DNA of 64,000 nucleotides, from the NCBI GenBank assembly GCA_946902985.2, contig OX336399.1, forward strand, positions 161,368,911 to 161,432,910, given 5' to 3'. Source of the stretch: Meconema thalassinum. Lineage: Eukaryota; Arthropoda; Insecta; Orthoptera; Tettigoniidae. Below the pieces are notes generated by a model that did not search any database, was not told where the DNA came from, and saw only the letters and a list, made by a program, of their open reading frames with translations. Below are positions 12,991 through 23,500 of the stretch, piece by piece. The translations under genes and the position numbers were made by a program. Each line of letters starts with the position of its first letter. Within the stretch, counting starts at the first letter, position 1.

Positions 12991-13245
12991 TCACGACTTT
13001 TGGTAGCTCTCACATCGGCTCAGACATTCATCGACCAGGGTCGCGAAAAACTCTGCTTGGCTCTCCAGCATGGTCCTGTCCTCCACGGATTCACCAATCT
13101 GGACCTCCCAAGCAACCAGGGTCCGTTCGCCTCCGGATGATGGTCTCCCAAAAAGGTCTGGAATGTGCCTGGAAGTCGGCATCCACGTTCCTTCGTCTGC
13201 GTCCTCGGCATCCTGACGTTCCATCAAGCTGGTGGTCTCCATCAC
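12991..13245 (-). CDS. Small open frame inside LTR1, element sense (hypothetical)
   Basis: Starting at an ATG at 13242 (a GTG precedes it at 13245), this frame gives about 83 acidic residues: M-E-T-T-S-L-M-E-R-Q ... L-S-R-C-E-S-Y-Q-K-S. The frame stays open upstream to 13311 without another ATG, adding an acidic stretch (E-E-D-D-Y-G-L). The composition looks protein-like and it runs in element sense. The LTRs are so similar that conservation says little. It could be an exon of a spliced accessory product or chance. Equivalent frames lie in the other three LTRs. Confidence 0.25.
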   Translation of the reverse strand: MMETTSLMERQDAEDADEGTWMPTSRHIPDLFGRPSSGGERTLVAWEVQIGESVEDRTMLESQAEFFATLVDECLSRCESYQKS

Positions 13246-14243
13246 GACGTCCCCCTCATACCGGAATGGTATTAGCCCATAATCGTCTTCTTCACCATGG
13301 CGTGGAAAAGTTCAATGTCTTGCAAGATGTCGAAAATGTCGAAATATCTCGTTCCTCTCGGCGTTTTGGCGTGATTATTGTGGACGATGCAAATAATAGT
13401 GTTCTCCACAGTATTTTGTAGTTTTCAGTCTGTTGATCCTCAAGATTCAACACGATGCGATGCTTTGCTTGTTAGCACGTGCAATTGTATCACGTTTTAT
13501 CAATCACGTGGCATCCGCGATAAAATTGATATTTTCAATTCAGAATTTCCGTAGCAATAATGTTGTGATCGTTGGCAGTAATAATCACGTCGTCTTGGCA
13601 CAATTATCAGACGATAACTCTTATATTTTCGGCGTGGCACTTTGCCCTTCCACTTACACGTGGGAAAAATATCAGGCGTATGGCACCAATTACAGTTTGT
13701 AGAAAATATTGCCTAATATGGCCTTTCGTAGAACAATAATATGTCCACAATGTGTGACAACGTTAGTATAGTTATTTTCAACACACGATGCAGTCGGATG
13801 CTCACTTGAGCACAAAAATATTTATAATGTCCACGTCGCGACGGACGGATACTCGAAACACGCCTGTCTGGCGTCAGATCTCCGGATGTAGTGTCGTCAC
13901 TGACTTTCACTCGGAAGTAGGTCGCCAAAACGAAGTCATTGAGCGACTACTTTCATAGCTCCTTGCGTATCTGCAAGTGTTATACCTTACCAAAAACGTA
14001 ATAATCATTCACCAAAATGATTCAATAATACAGAATGGCGAATTAGAATATTCTGAGTCTTATGAAAGGATAAAAGTGATTAACATGACCTCCAAAGTCA
14101 AAAATGCAATTGAGCGCTACTTCAAAGAGTATAGCATGAGCTCTCTGCTCCACGTGGTATTCTGGGTATGTTCAAAAGTACTACATCCCATAACAATTAT
14201 TCCGTCACAAAAATATCACATGAACCATAGCTCAGCGGGTTCA

Positions 14244-14255
14244 TCGGCCTCTCCG
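14244..14255 (-). promoter_or_regulatory. Polypurine tract, unit 1
   Basis: On the minus strand CGGAGAGGCCGA directly abuts the start of the 3' LTR (TGAACCC...). This is the expected place and composition for the plus-strand primer. Units 2 and 3 have CGGAGAGGCAGA at 24492-24503 and 34740-34751. Confidence 0.75.
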
Positions 14256-14306
14256 TCGTTTCAAAGAAAATGTTGGGACGACATTTTATTTGCCTCTATA
14301 ATTCAT

Positions 14307-17300
14307 TCATGTGTGATATTTTTTTAGATTGGCGGCGTTGAAAGTTCCAATACGTTCTCCAGTTCTGATGTCTTCAATGACATAACTCCCATTATTCCAA
14401 GGCTGTCTAACACGACTAGGGCCGTAATACAAGGAAAGAAATTTCCCGTATACGCGGTCAATTGGATTAGAAATTCCGGGTCTCCTTATAAGGATAAGGT
14501 GTCCCTCCTCAAGTGGTTCTCTGAATCTCTGGCATCTTGTTCTCCTCAAGCGTTTGGCAGCTTGTCTGTCTAAAGTATCTCTAGCAGCTAACAGTCTGCT
14601 GGCATGCGATGGTTGTAAACAAGGTGGATTTACAATCACGCGGTTCCAGACTCTCAGTGGCATCTGGTTCAAATGCAGGACCAAAGGTATTTGACCAGTG
14701 CTTTCATGCACAGTAGAATTAATGCATTTTGCCATCAAAACAAGGACTTCAGTCCATCGCCAGTGTTCCTCCTGACAATACAAACGACAAAATTTTGCAA
14801 TAGTGGACATAACGCATTCCGCTGGATTGCTCTCAGGGTGTCTTATTGATGACAAAAGATGACCAATCTCTAGTTCCTCCATAGCGTTGGCGAATTCTGC
14901 AGAAGTATATTGCGATCCGTGGTCAGTTAATAAGAATTGTGGCTTCCCTGCCTCCGGTATCACTTGTCGTCTTATTCGCTGGATAATTTGATGTGCATTA
15001 GCCTTCTGAAAAGGATGGAGCATTGTGTATTTTGTAAACACATCTATGGTGACTACAATGTAACGATTCCCACGACGGGCTTTAGGTATAGGACCGTAAA
15101 GATCTTGTGCGTACAACTCTCTGGGTTGAGTTGGTAGTATAGGTCTAGGTGGTTCTCTCAATAAGTGTGACGTGTATTTGTTCCGCTGGCATGCGTTACA
15201 AGCCCGTAAACACTCTCTGACAGTGGTTCCTAACCTTTTCCAGGTGAACGACTCTTTAATGGTGGCAATGGTCTTGTCCGTTCCACCGTGACCAATAGAC
15301 AAATGTACCATGAGAATGACAGATTCCTGGTACCTTCTGGGAATAACTGCACGCAGTTGGGTGTGATCTTCGTCCACAAATTTATACAAAACGCGACGGT
15401 AAATCAGATAGTCATCTGCTATGGAAGCAATCCTTGCATAAAGCTCATCCTGAGGATCCATCTTTCGTTCAAGAAATCGAATGATGTGTCTAAGTTCCTC
15501 TTCACGTCTCTGTCCTTCGGGTAGATAACGAAGTCGGCGAAGGTGTTCTTCGCATTCTCCCTCGATGTCAATGGCATTAATAGAAGTTTCAGGATTCCGG
15601 TTGAGGATGTCGGCCAATACATTCTCTCTGCCTGGTTTGTAAACAATCTCCAGATCGAACTGTTGGAGAAAAAGAGTCCATCTAGTGATCCTGTCACTTG
15701 CCAGTCTTGTTCGTAGGATGAAGGTCAAAGCGTGGTGATCGGTTCTTACGACAATCTTCTGGCCTATCAAAAGTTTCTGCCAGTACTCTAATGCATAGAC
15801 GACGGCTAGTGCTTCTATTTCTGTTGTAATATAGTGAGATTCGTGAGCTCTTAAACGTCTGCTCAAGAAAGCGATGTAGTGACGTTTCTTATCATCGTCC
15901 TCCTGCAATAATATAGCTCCAATACCAATGGCTGATGCGTCTGTTTCAAGAATGAAATTGCGTGAATAATCAGGATATTCCAACTGGATAGAATTCGCTA
16001 GCATCTGCTTAGCCTTCTGGAATGCTGTCTCACACTCATCATTCCAATTCCATCTACAGTTCTTTTTCAGCAGACTTTGAAGTGGTGCAACAGTCTCTGA
16101 GTATCGCTCACAATGAGCAGCAAAAAATTGTAGTATTCCCAAAAATTGTCTCACGTGCTTCACACGGGTTGGCGTTGGAAAAGCGGCGACAGTTCTGATT
16201 TTTGCTGGATTCGGTCGATATCCATCTCCATTAATAATATGTCCAACAAAATTTACTTCTCTTTGGAGAAATCTGCACTTATCAAACTTGACCTTGAAAT
16301 TGGCCTGTCGAAGATTTCCAAAAACAAGGCGTAGGGTAGCCAAATGCTCTTCCTCTGTTTCAGAAGCGATGATTATGTCGTCCACATAACATATTACTTT
16401 CTCTTTTACCTCTGGAGCTAACTTAGCATCTAGTGCTCTAATCAAAGCAGCTCCAGCATTCTTCAAACCAAATGGTAACTTGCAGAAGACATAGGTGGTT
16501 TGATCAAATAAGAAGCCAGTGTACTTCTGAGTATGCTCGGACAGTTTGATGTGATAATATGATTGTACAAGGTCCAATGATGAGAACATTTTCTTCCCTT
16601 TAAACTTCCTAAGGATGTCCCTAATCTTAGGCGGTCTGTCGTGCTCGGGAGCCAGGCGTTCGTTTAAAGCCCTTGCGTCGAGACAAAGCCTCAAACTTCC
16701 ATCAACCTTAACCACAGGTATAATTGGATTCAGAAAAGGAGTCGGTGACTTCTTAATCGTGCCTGCTACTTCCATCTCATGGATCTTCCTTGCAGCTTCC
16801 TCGCGGTGTTTTTCAGCAATCGGGTAAATTTTCTTCTGAAATGGAGAGTCGTCTAATAAAATGAGGTCATATTCATAATTCATAATTTCGCCAGGAGCAG
16901 TATCGAATATGTCCCAATATTCATTTAGTGTAGTAGCCACATTCTCTTGCATGGTTGTGGATATTAATCCTGCCTCTCCGTCGGCATCAAGTGTTTCCTT
17001 GCTATTAAGTTGCTCGACAACGTCGACTTCGGACAGGAATTCCGGTTCATCTACCACAAGGTTCATCTCTATAGGTTCGATCGGTTTAAATTCGACAGTA
17101 TTGCGTCCCATGTCGATAATACCGTCATACTTCCTCATGAAATCAGCCCCTAGTATGACATCATGATGCAAACCTTTCATAACTAAGAATTCGTGCAAAT
17201 ACACGTGGCTTGTGATTCTCAATGTGCACAAAACCTGTATCTTGCACGTCACAACCCGGTCAGGTATCACTCCTCTGACACGAATAGCGGAAACAGGCAG

Positions 17301-17531
17301 CTCTGTCACCTCAGAGTTAGCCTTCAACTTAGCATAGCAATCTGCAGAGATTACACTGATCATTGCGCCAGTATCGATCAGAATTATAACACTGCATCCA
17401 TTGAGAGTGACTACTATTTTGGGTAAACGTGTTGGCTCATAACTGTGGTTCGTCGTTCGTCGTTCGTCGAGTAAATCCTGTTGGATGGGCTCCCAGAGTA
17501 AAATATCTGCCGTCACTCTGTGCTCAGCCAA
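14307..17531 (-). CDS. pol: Pol polyprotein, unit 1 (protease, RT, RNase H, integrase)
   Basis: This 1,074-residue Ty3/Gypsy-order polyprotein copies the RNA genome and integrates the DNA. Visible parts: aspartic protease with D-T-G-A near residue 53; reverse transcriptase about 230-420 with L-P-F-G near 352 and Y-V-D-D near 382; RNase H with T-D-A-S near 530 and the T-D-H-H motif near 597; integrase zinc finger H-x4-H / C-x2-C about 743-781; and DDE core residues in T-I-D-V-F (about 830), L-T-D-H-G-S (about 870) and H-P-E-S-N-P-A-E (about 898-905). The first Met (17531) lies beyond the gag stop, but translation probably enters by a -1 frameshift in the 34-base overlap 17543-17576. No internal stop is seen. 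Unit 1 differs from units 2 and 3 by scattered substitutions (for example W for L in the C-terminal R-Q-P-x-N-N-G). There is no env after it. Confidence 0.95.
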   Translation of the reverse strand: MAEHRVTADILLWEPIQQDLLDERRTTNHSYEPTRLPKIVVTLNGCSVIILIDTGAMISVISADCYAKLKANSEVTELPVSAIRVRGVIPDRVVTCKIQVLCTLRITSHVYLHEFLVMKGLHHDVILGADFMRKYDGIIDMGRNTVEFKPIEPIEMNLVVDEPEFLSEVDVVEQLNSKETLDADGEAGLISTTMQENVATTLNEYWDIFDTAPGEIMNYEYDLILLDDSPFQKKIYPIAEKHREEAARKIHEMEVAGTIKKSPTPFLNPIIPVVKVDGSLRLCLDARALNERLAPEHDRPPKIRDILRKFKGKKMFSSLDLVQSYYHIKLSEHTQKYTGFLFDQTTYVFCKLPFGLKNAGAALIRALDAKLAPEVKEKVICYVDDIIIASETEEEHLATLRLVFGNLRQANFKVKFDKCRFLQREVNFVGHIINGDGYRPNPAKIRTVAAFPTPTRVKHVRQFLGILQFFAAHCERYSETVAPLQSLLKKNCRWNWNDECETAFQKAKQMLANSIQLEYPDYSRNFILETDASAIGIGAILLQEDDDKKRHYIAFLSRRLRAHESHYITTEIEALAVVYALEYWQKLLIGQKIVVRTDHHALTFILRTRLASDRITRWTLFLQQFDLEIVYKPGRENVLADILNRNPETSINAIDIEGECEEHLRRLRYLPEGQRREEELRHIIRFLERKMDPQDELYARIASIADDYLIYRRVLYKFVDEDHTQLRAVIPRRYQESVILMVHLSIGHGGTDKTIATIKESFTWKRLGTTVRECLRACNACQRNKYTSHLLREPPRPILPTQPRELYAQDLYGPIPKARRGNRYIVVTIDVFTKYTMLHPFQKANAHQIIQRIRRQVIPEAGKPQFLLTDHGSQYTSAEFANAMEELEIGHLLSSIRHPESNPAECVMSTIAKFCRLYCQEEHWRWTEVLVLMAKCINSTVHESTGQIPLVLHLNQMPLRVWNRVIVNPPCLQPSHASRLLAARDTLDRQAAKRLRRTRCQRFREPLEEGHLILIRRPGISNPIDRVYGKFLSLYYGPSRVRQPWNNGSYVIEDIRTGERIGTFNAANLKKYHT

Positions 17532-17542
17532 ACTAGACTGTC

Positions 17543-17576
17543 TTAATTTTTCGGCGTTTTTTTCCCTTTGTTGTGA
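17543..17576 (-). promoter_or_regulatory. gag-pol overlap, putative -1 frameshift window
   Basis: The gag stop TAA is at 17543-17545. The pol frame (-1 relative to gag) is open only from just after a TAG at 17577-17579. The shift must therefore occur in these 34 bases, which contain GGGAAAAAAACG (A7 at 17557-17563, minus strand). The A7 lets tRNA-Lys slip back one base, but the phase is not the canonical X-XXY-YYZ heptamer. Unit 2 has the same sequence at 27791-27824. Confidence 0.6.
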
Positions 17577-20020
17577 CTAGAGGTACCAGGCTGGTTCTGT
17601 CCTGCCTCTGACGTCACATTTCTTTCTTCCCTCGAAGTAGGGTTCCTTTCTCCCTCTTCTCTATTTTGGCTCTCTCTCAATTGCTGGAGGTACTCGCGGC
17701 TCTCGCGCGCTCTCCCTTCCCAGTCACGGTCCGGATGGTAACGTGGATCACGTCCTCGTTGGTAACCTACGTTATACCTGTAGTCTCGCCGGATCCTTCC
17801 TCTTCCTGACGGACCTTCCTGATTCCCACGGCGGTTATTGTCGTGAGGACGGTTGTCGCTCGCCCCATTATCGAACCTACGATTCCAATATGTTCTATTG
17901 TCTCCTCTCTGGTTCCTTGAATATGGAGTATTACTCCACTCTCTCCAGTTACGGCGGTATTCATTGTTGTATTCTGGCCGAGGATTCCCAGAGTTCTGTG
18001 ATGCTTCTTGTGTCTGGCTAACTTTGTCCACAGTCGTGACGTTAACGTGACGCTCTTCACGCCTGTCAACCTTCTGTTGACGGTGAGTTGGAAATTGCTC
18101 CGCGTTAGCATCAAGACGTCGTAATATCTGATCACACTGTTGAAATGTCGTCGCCCCTGCAGCGATTAGTACTCTTTGCACGTCGGCTGGGTATTGCCAT
18201 ACTATGGTATTCACTAAATCCTGCTCCGATAAAGGAGGCTGAAGATTTCTCAATTTAGCAAGCTGGGTTGCAAAGTAATTTGCGTAGCGAGTTGGCATGT
18301 TGGAACTGTATCGGCGAGTGTACATTTCAGCCCTTATACTTTGCTGAACGTCACTCGACCAATACGTCCTCAGTAGTGCTTCTTTAAAGTCTTGATACCC
18401 GGAGAATGAATATCTAAAAGCCCGATACCAAGTTGCTGCTTGTCCATCCAGAAGACGTTCAATAACTCGAAGTTCTCTTTCAGGAGTTACGAGTGTGTCT
18501 CGTAAATAGCTCTCGACGTTCGTGAGAAATTCTACAGGAGTCACTCCGCTTCCTGTGCCAGTGAATTTAGCGGGTTGCTCTTCCCTTGACCTTATCACTG
18601 TGACATTACCCTGAGTATTAGCAGTACGGTATGTATTCTGCATGTAGTTGTTTGACGGCGTGTTAGTTTCAGGATCCAGTCTATTTATAGCTGGTCTGAA
18701 CGGGTTAGCATCGTAATTTAACGTCTGGCTTGGCGCTGTTGCATTAAACTGCCAAGGTCGTGTATCGGCATGTACACTTGACTGTACATTACTAGTCCAA
18801 AATTCCGGCGTTTCACGTGTATTTCCCATCGGCGGTTGCAAATCTACTCCCCTCGGAAGTGCTTCTAACCTGTCGAGCCTCTCCTCGATGACTTCTAATT
18901 CTTGTATATTCCTGTTGGCGACTTTGCTCCCTAAATCATTTAGTTGCAACTCGATTCGTTCAACTTTACCTTTGAGATTTAGGTCCACCTCATGAATAGC
19001 TGATTTGAGGTTACGACTCAACTCGAGCCCATCAATAATCGTTATTTCCTCAATCTTTTTCTGCAATGTTGCAATTTCGCCCTCAACCTGAGATACGTTA
19101 CTCTGGATATGGTTGATATCATCCTTGACTCCATTTACATTGGCGTCGACTGTAGTTTTATGCTCCACGAATTCGCCTCTCAACATCATCAGGTCGCCTT
19201 TGTGCTCCTCCCTGTGCACATCTACAGTATCACGTAAGCCTGTGACAGTTTCTTTTAGTTCCGCGATGTCTTTCCGGTTAGAATTAAGTTCCTCCCTAAC
19301 CTCAAGCATGTTATCCACGATGGTCTTCACGTTGTTATTAACAGCGTTAGCTGCACCTCTCATTAATACCAGTCCTAGGTTCATGGTAGCCATATCCTTT
19401 TTTACGTTGTCCATAAAACCTTCTACGTGATTCAGCCTAGTCCCAAATTCTTCTCTCGTGTGCTCGATATCAGCTTGGACGTCTAACTGTACTTTATTTA
19501 TAGCGGTCTGAAATTGAGCCGTGTGCTCGTCGAGTCGGGTTTGCACATCCTGTCTTGCCCTATTCATTTCTTCCGTTAATGTGTCTACGCGCTGGCTTGC
19601 CTCCTGGTGGTGACGAATCACGTCTATCCTTACCGCTGCCAAACCTGCCGTTAAGTCATTTTTCGCTTCTACCCTGTACGAGTCCATTTCGGCCCTGACC
19701 TTCGTTAGATCGGTCCTAACGTCTTTAACAGTACGGGTGTTTATCTCTAAATCTAAACGTACTTCATTAATTGATTGGGTATTTACCTCAAGGTTCTGCC
19801 TGACATTGTCAACAGACTGAGTGTTTATCTCGAGGTTCTGCCTGACCTGGTCCACATGACCATTTACATCACCTACTTCCTGTCTAACATTGTCAATAGC
19901 TTGTGAATTAACCTCTAAGGCTTGTGTATTCACACTCAAGTCACTAGTAAGTTGTTGGAGGTTAGCGTTGACACCTGCCAACATCTCAGCGAACACTCTG
20001 CGAATCATATCCTCATCCAT
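17543..20020 (-). CDS. gag: Gag-like structural protein, unit 1
   Basis: This 825-residue Gag would form the particle that packages the element RNA. Residues 1-390 are a very long predicted coiled coil, including near-perfect 14-residue repeats (N-x-R-Q-N-L-E-x-N-T-Q-S-x-x) at about 36-100. A retrotransposon gag/capsid-like domain follows at about 485-630, from Q-P-A-K-F-T-G through W-Y-R-A-F and the helix-rich region to Y-P-A-D-V-Q-R-V-L. The last about 170 residues are basic and rich in Arg, Gly, Asn and Tyr. No CCHC zinc knuckle is visible, so RNA binding probably depends on the RG-rich tail. It is long for a Gypsy gag. The start Met-Asp-Glu-Asp is kept in all three units. Confidence 0.9.
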   Translation of the reverse strand: MDEDMIRRVFAEMLAGVNANLQQLTSDLSVNTQALEVNSQAIDNVRQEVGDVNGHVDQVRQNLEINTQSVDNVRQNLEVNTQSINEVRLDLEINTRTVKDVRTDLTKVRAEMDSYRVEAKNDLTAGLAAVRIDVIRHHQEASQRVDTLTEEMNRARQDVQTRLDEHTAQFQTAINKVQLDVQADIEHTREEFGTRLNHVEGFMDNVKKDMATMNLGLVLMRGAANAVNNNVKTIVDNMLEVREELNSNRKDIAELKETVTGLRDTVDVHREEHKGDLMMLRGEFVEHKTTVDANVNGVKDDINHIQSNVSQVEGEIATLQKKIEEITIIDGLELSRNLKSAIHEVDLNLKGKVERIELQLNDLGSKVANRNIQELEVIEERLDRLEALPRGVDLQPPMGNTRETPEFWTSNVQSSVHADTRPWQFNATAPSQTLNYDANPFRPAINRLDPETNTPSNNYMQNTYRTANTQGNVTVIRSREEQPAKFTGTGSGVTPVEFLTNVESYLRDTLVTPERELRVIERLLDGQAATWYRAFRYSFSGYQDFKEALLRTYWSSDVQQSIRAEMYTRRYSSNMPTRYANYFATQLAKLRNLQPPLSEQDLVNTIVWQYPADVQRVLIAAGATTFQQCDQILRRLDANAEQFPTHRQQKVDRREERHVNVTTVDKVSQTQEASQNSGNPRPEYNNEYRRNWREWSNTPYSRNQRGDNRTYWNRRFDNGASDNRPHDNNRRGNQEGPSGRGRIRRDYRYNVGYQRGRDPRYHPDRDWEGRARESREYLQQLRESQNREEGERNPTSREERNVTSEAGQNQPGTSSHNKGKKTPKN

Positions 20021-20573
20021 TTGACAAGAATTTATATTGAGAGAAACGAGGGATCAATCATGATGGAAACTTACAGCTATGATAGTAACGTGGTGGTATA
20101 AAGCTTGTTTCGACTTAATAAATATCACGAGTACAGCTGGAGTATGCAAACTAAGTGCTTCTACATTTACTAATACAACGGTGAGCAAAGCAAAGTATTA
20201 CATTTACTTAGGATGAGGCATCATCTAAGAAAAACCCTATCTTTCATTTATTCAATATAAAAACCTCACCCCATGGTCTTCTATCAAATATGAATGCCAT
20301 GCGGTCTATTGATATGCAGTACGACTTTCTAAGTTCGTCCCAGTCCTGTCAATTTACCATTATTCAAATATTAAGATTCTCCTAAATATCGGCATAAGAA
20401 AATATACAGGGCGCCATCTGATGATCACCATGTTGACATCTGGCTCCATGTATAGGGAGTCAATCAATGTGTTACCATGTCAACGTCTCTCCCCACGTAT
20501 AGGGAGCCAATTTATGTGCGACCTATACGTCGGTTTCCACGTTAACACCGTGCACCATGTCAACTTCGTAGCC
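20021..20573 (-). other. Untranslated leader of unit 1
   Basis: The 576 bases between the LTR2 edge and the gag ATG include, near the LTR, three imperfect copies of a module ending TTGACATGG or TCAACATGG. Two of these are preceded by a CTCCCTATACRTGG-like block (20421-20570). They might serve RNA packaging or dimerisation; this is inference. The leaders at 30269-30844 and 40517-41092 are the same. Confidence 0.5.
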
Positions 20574-20591
20574 CCATTAGTTGGGCCGCCA
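20574..20591 (-). promoter_or_regulatory. Candidate primer-binding site, unit 1
   Basis: On the minus strand TGGCGGCCCAACTAATGG begins five bases after the 5' LTR end. It starts with TGG, as expected for pairing to a tRNA 3' CCA end, and resembles, imperfectly, sites used with tRNA-Lys. Copies are at 30822-30839 and 41070-41087. The tRNA identity is not established. Confidence 0.55.
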
Positions 20592-20596
20592 TTTTA

Positions 20597-23500
20597 TGTG
20601 ACCGTCAGCCGGGTGGCAACGGCACATATTTGTGAGTGACCTTCAGAAGTCCTCCGGTAAAGCTGTTGGGATAGCCAACAACCGCGATGACTCTCCTAAC
20701 ATCTCCCCCGTCGGACCTTTAAAAGTTTGCCGTGAGGATCAGGTGAACTTCCTAACAATAGGCCAATGCGGCACGAGGTTCTATAGTCCACGGGGAGCGT
20801 GGTACATGGTTGGGATGGTCAAAGACGGCCTAAGGAAAGGTTCACCTCAAAAACTAGACTGTGAAATTAAACATCCAGGCTTATGTAAAACACCGTGAAA
20901 ATTTATTGTAGATTTCCACAAACCCCTATCCTAGTTCGGAGGGTTATATTCGGCTAATCCGCAAGCTAAAAGTTAATGATAATAAAAGTTCCAGTCCCTA
21001 ACAATGAAGTTACATTAACCCTCGCGAAAGATCTAATACACAATAAGTAAGCAACAGCAACAACGCTGGGTAAATGGTACGACGCGAAATCCCTAATACA
21101 AGTTACATGATCAAGCTAATATGAAGTTACATTTAAGTGAAGGAGCAAAGCAAAGCTAAGTTATGGTGGTACCATTTCCACATTTACATTTAACTTTTCT
21201 AGCTAAGTCCTATCAGTTAACATTCAAAGTTACGGCGGTGACGTCCGTAATAGCAAAACAGTTACAATACAAAGCTAAGTGTACAGCCATTTAAAAACAA
21301 TTAATCTAATCAACAATCATGTGCTAAATAGCACGCAATAAAGGTAACATGGGGAAAAATACAGTTTCATGACATCAATAATTATAGCACAACACAGTTT
21401 TTATTATAATTCCTTCCTGCCCCATGGTTAACTCTTTGTAAACCATTGTCATCTAGCTTGATAGTAATGTCGGTGATAGCGTAGTTAAAACCACGTCTGA
21501 CAATCACATGGCCTGCGCTCCACACACTATGAACTAATGGTTCATGTGTGCGCCAGGTCACAACAAAAATGTCTACAGTCTTCGTCGTTTCCAATAAAGG
21601 AAATCCCTTCATCTGCACGGCCATGTCAGCAGGTTCAAATGTAAGAATGTCAAAGTTTAAATGGAAACAATATGTTAGTTAGATCTTGTTTAAAACAATT
21701 ATGCGGATGATGTTTATTATGTCGGTTTATGTTCCTTCCGTAGGTTTATGGCGTATTCTGACAAAGGCCTGACAAGGAGTAGTCTTCCTAAGATCATTCT
21801 CCCGCAGCAAAACATCGACTCAATAGTCGGAAAACTCAACGAGCAAACTCGGCTCGGACTTACAATAACACGAGTTATCAGCGGTAAATACCTCGCTTTC
21901 AACAACTCTCATAATAATGCCTCATAACAACAACAGATGCGCGACTTACAACAATGGCACGTCTTACTCACTCAAGGCACATAATATCATGGGTTACCTG
22001 CGGCAAAAACCTCGCATTTAATAACCAAATTGCCTTCATAATAATTTGCCTCTCTCAAGAGGATCGCCAAAATGCATAAAGAAACCTGACAACCCTGGAC
22101 ATGTCGAAATGACATTCCTCGCAGCAAAATATCTAACTAACAATATGAAAATCCAAGAAAAACAAATGAACAAAAGTACAGTAAGAAACACTGGGTTTCA
22201 TGAGCAATAGCTGCTTTGAAAGAAAGAGATGAATGAAATCAACATTCTGTCCTATGTTATCGTAGTTCTGTCTCGCTTTCAAGCATTTGTTTTCAAGGTT
22301 ACTGGGTCAACAAACCAGTTTATTGGTGACAACTTCACAAATTGCAGTCCTTCACTGACCACATTTTTCAACAGGCAAGGCCGGCTAGTTTTAACATTAT
22401 ATAATACCGTAATATTTGGCCTTGTCATTCTTAGCATATGCTTGGTTCAAAAACCTTATAGAATCCGTGTGCTAAACACGTTACAATTTAACTGTACAAT
22501 AAAGTATCGCAGTCCTTCATTTCAAAGAATAGTAAATCACAGACATAACAGCATGTCTCACGAGCTTCTTTGCTCATCAAAGATATAACACTTATTAAGT
22601 TCTCAGTATAACATTAACACCTGTGTCCTCATGACAGAAACAAAGTAGTAACAAATTGATAAATATGGCACAGATCTGCAACTCTAGACATGCATAATGA
22701 TGCGATAGTGCACTTAGTTCGATGCTTGACATCTACACTTTCTCCAAAATAATAAATCTGTCAGTATTTGACTATAAATTGGCTTCTGAGCGCTTTCAAA
22801 AATGAAAATACAGCATATTTTTTATAAAACTGGAAACTACAGTTGGTTTCCTAACGATACGACCTATCTAACGAGGTCATAAGTCTCAACAGACTGGTTG
22901 CAAAGATTGCAGTTAAATAAAGTGACGATGACATCTGAATGAAACCACAGATAAATATCCTACACATGGCTGAGCAAAATAGCTGCAAATGATTACAGTC
23001 ATGTTTGGCAGTGGGTCGGCTATAACGTGGTACGACGTCCATCAGGACGGCACCAGGGTTAACCAAAACTGGTCTACCCCACAGGGTGACTCACAATGAC
23101 TGAAATAAACTACAATTATACTAATTACAACCTTACCTAGCAAATGGCTGACACATAAGTGCGGATGATTCACAAAAAAAAACCTACGATATCTAAATAT
23201 ACCACCGCGGACTATTACAAAAGAAAAGGTGCCCAAACTCACGACTTTTGGTAGCTCTCACATCGGCTCAGACATTCATCGACCAGGGTCGCGAAAAACT
23301 CTGCTTGGCTCTCCAGCATGGTCCTGTCCTCCACGGATTCACCAATCTGGACCTCCCAAGCAACCAGGGTTCGTTCGCCTCCGGATGATGGTCTCCCAAA
23401 AAGGTCTGGAATGTGCCTGGAAGTCGGCATCCACGTTCCTTCGTCTGCGTCCTCGGCATCCTGACGTTCCATCAAGCTGGTGGTCTCCATCACGACGTCC

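Larger units (their letters stand above)
10146..14243 (-). repeat. LTR1 (3' LTR of unit 1), 4,098 bp with SINE insertion
   Basis: It is the same 3,895-base LTR as LTR2 and LTR3 plus 203 bases: a SINE and one copy of its 14-bp target duplication at 10665-10881. It begins TGTGACCGTC and ends AGCGGGTTCA. At four linked positions near 11540-11825 it shares the variants of LTR2 and differs from LTR3 and LTR4. 3.9 kb is very long for a Gypsy LTR. Confidence 0.95.

Noticed and set aside
12981..13421. 146-codon plus-strand frame in the LTR (and its copies)
   Set aside because: It overlaps the more protein-like minus-strand frame; Pro/Ser/Arg-rich composition fits an antisense shadow.
14244..14306. 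Search for an env gene (endogenous retrovirus)
   Set aside because: Only 63 bases separate pol from the 3' LTR in every unit; no envelope frame exists.
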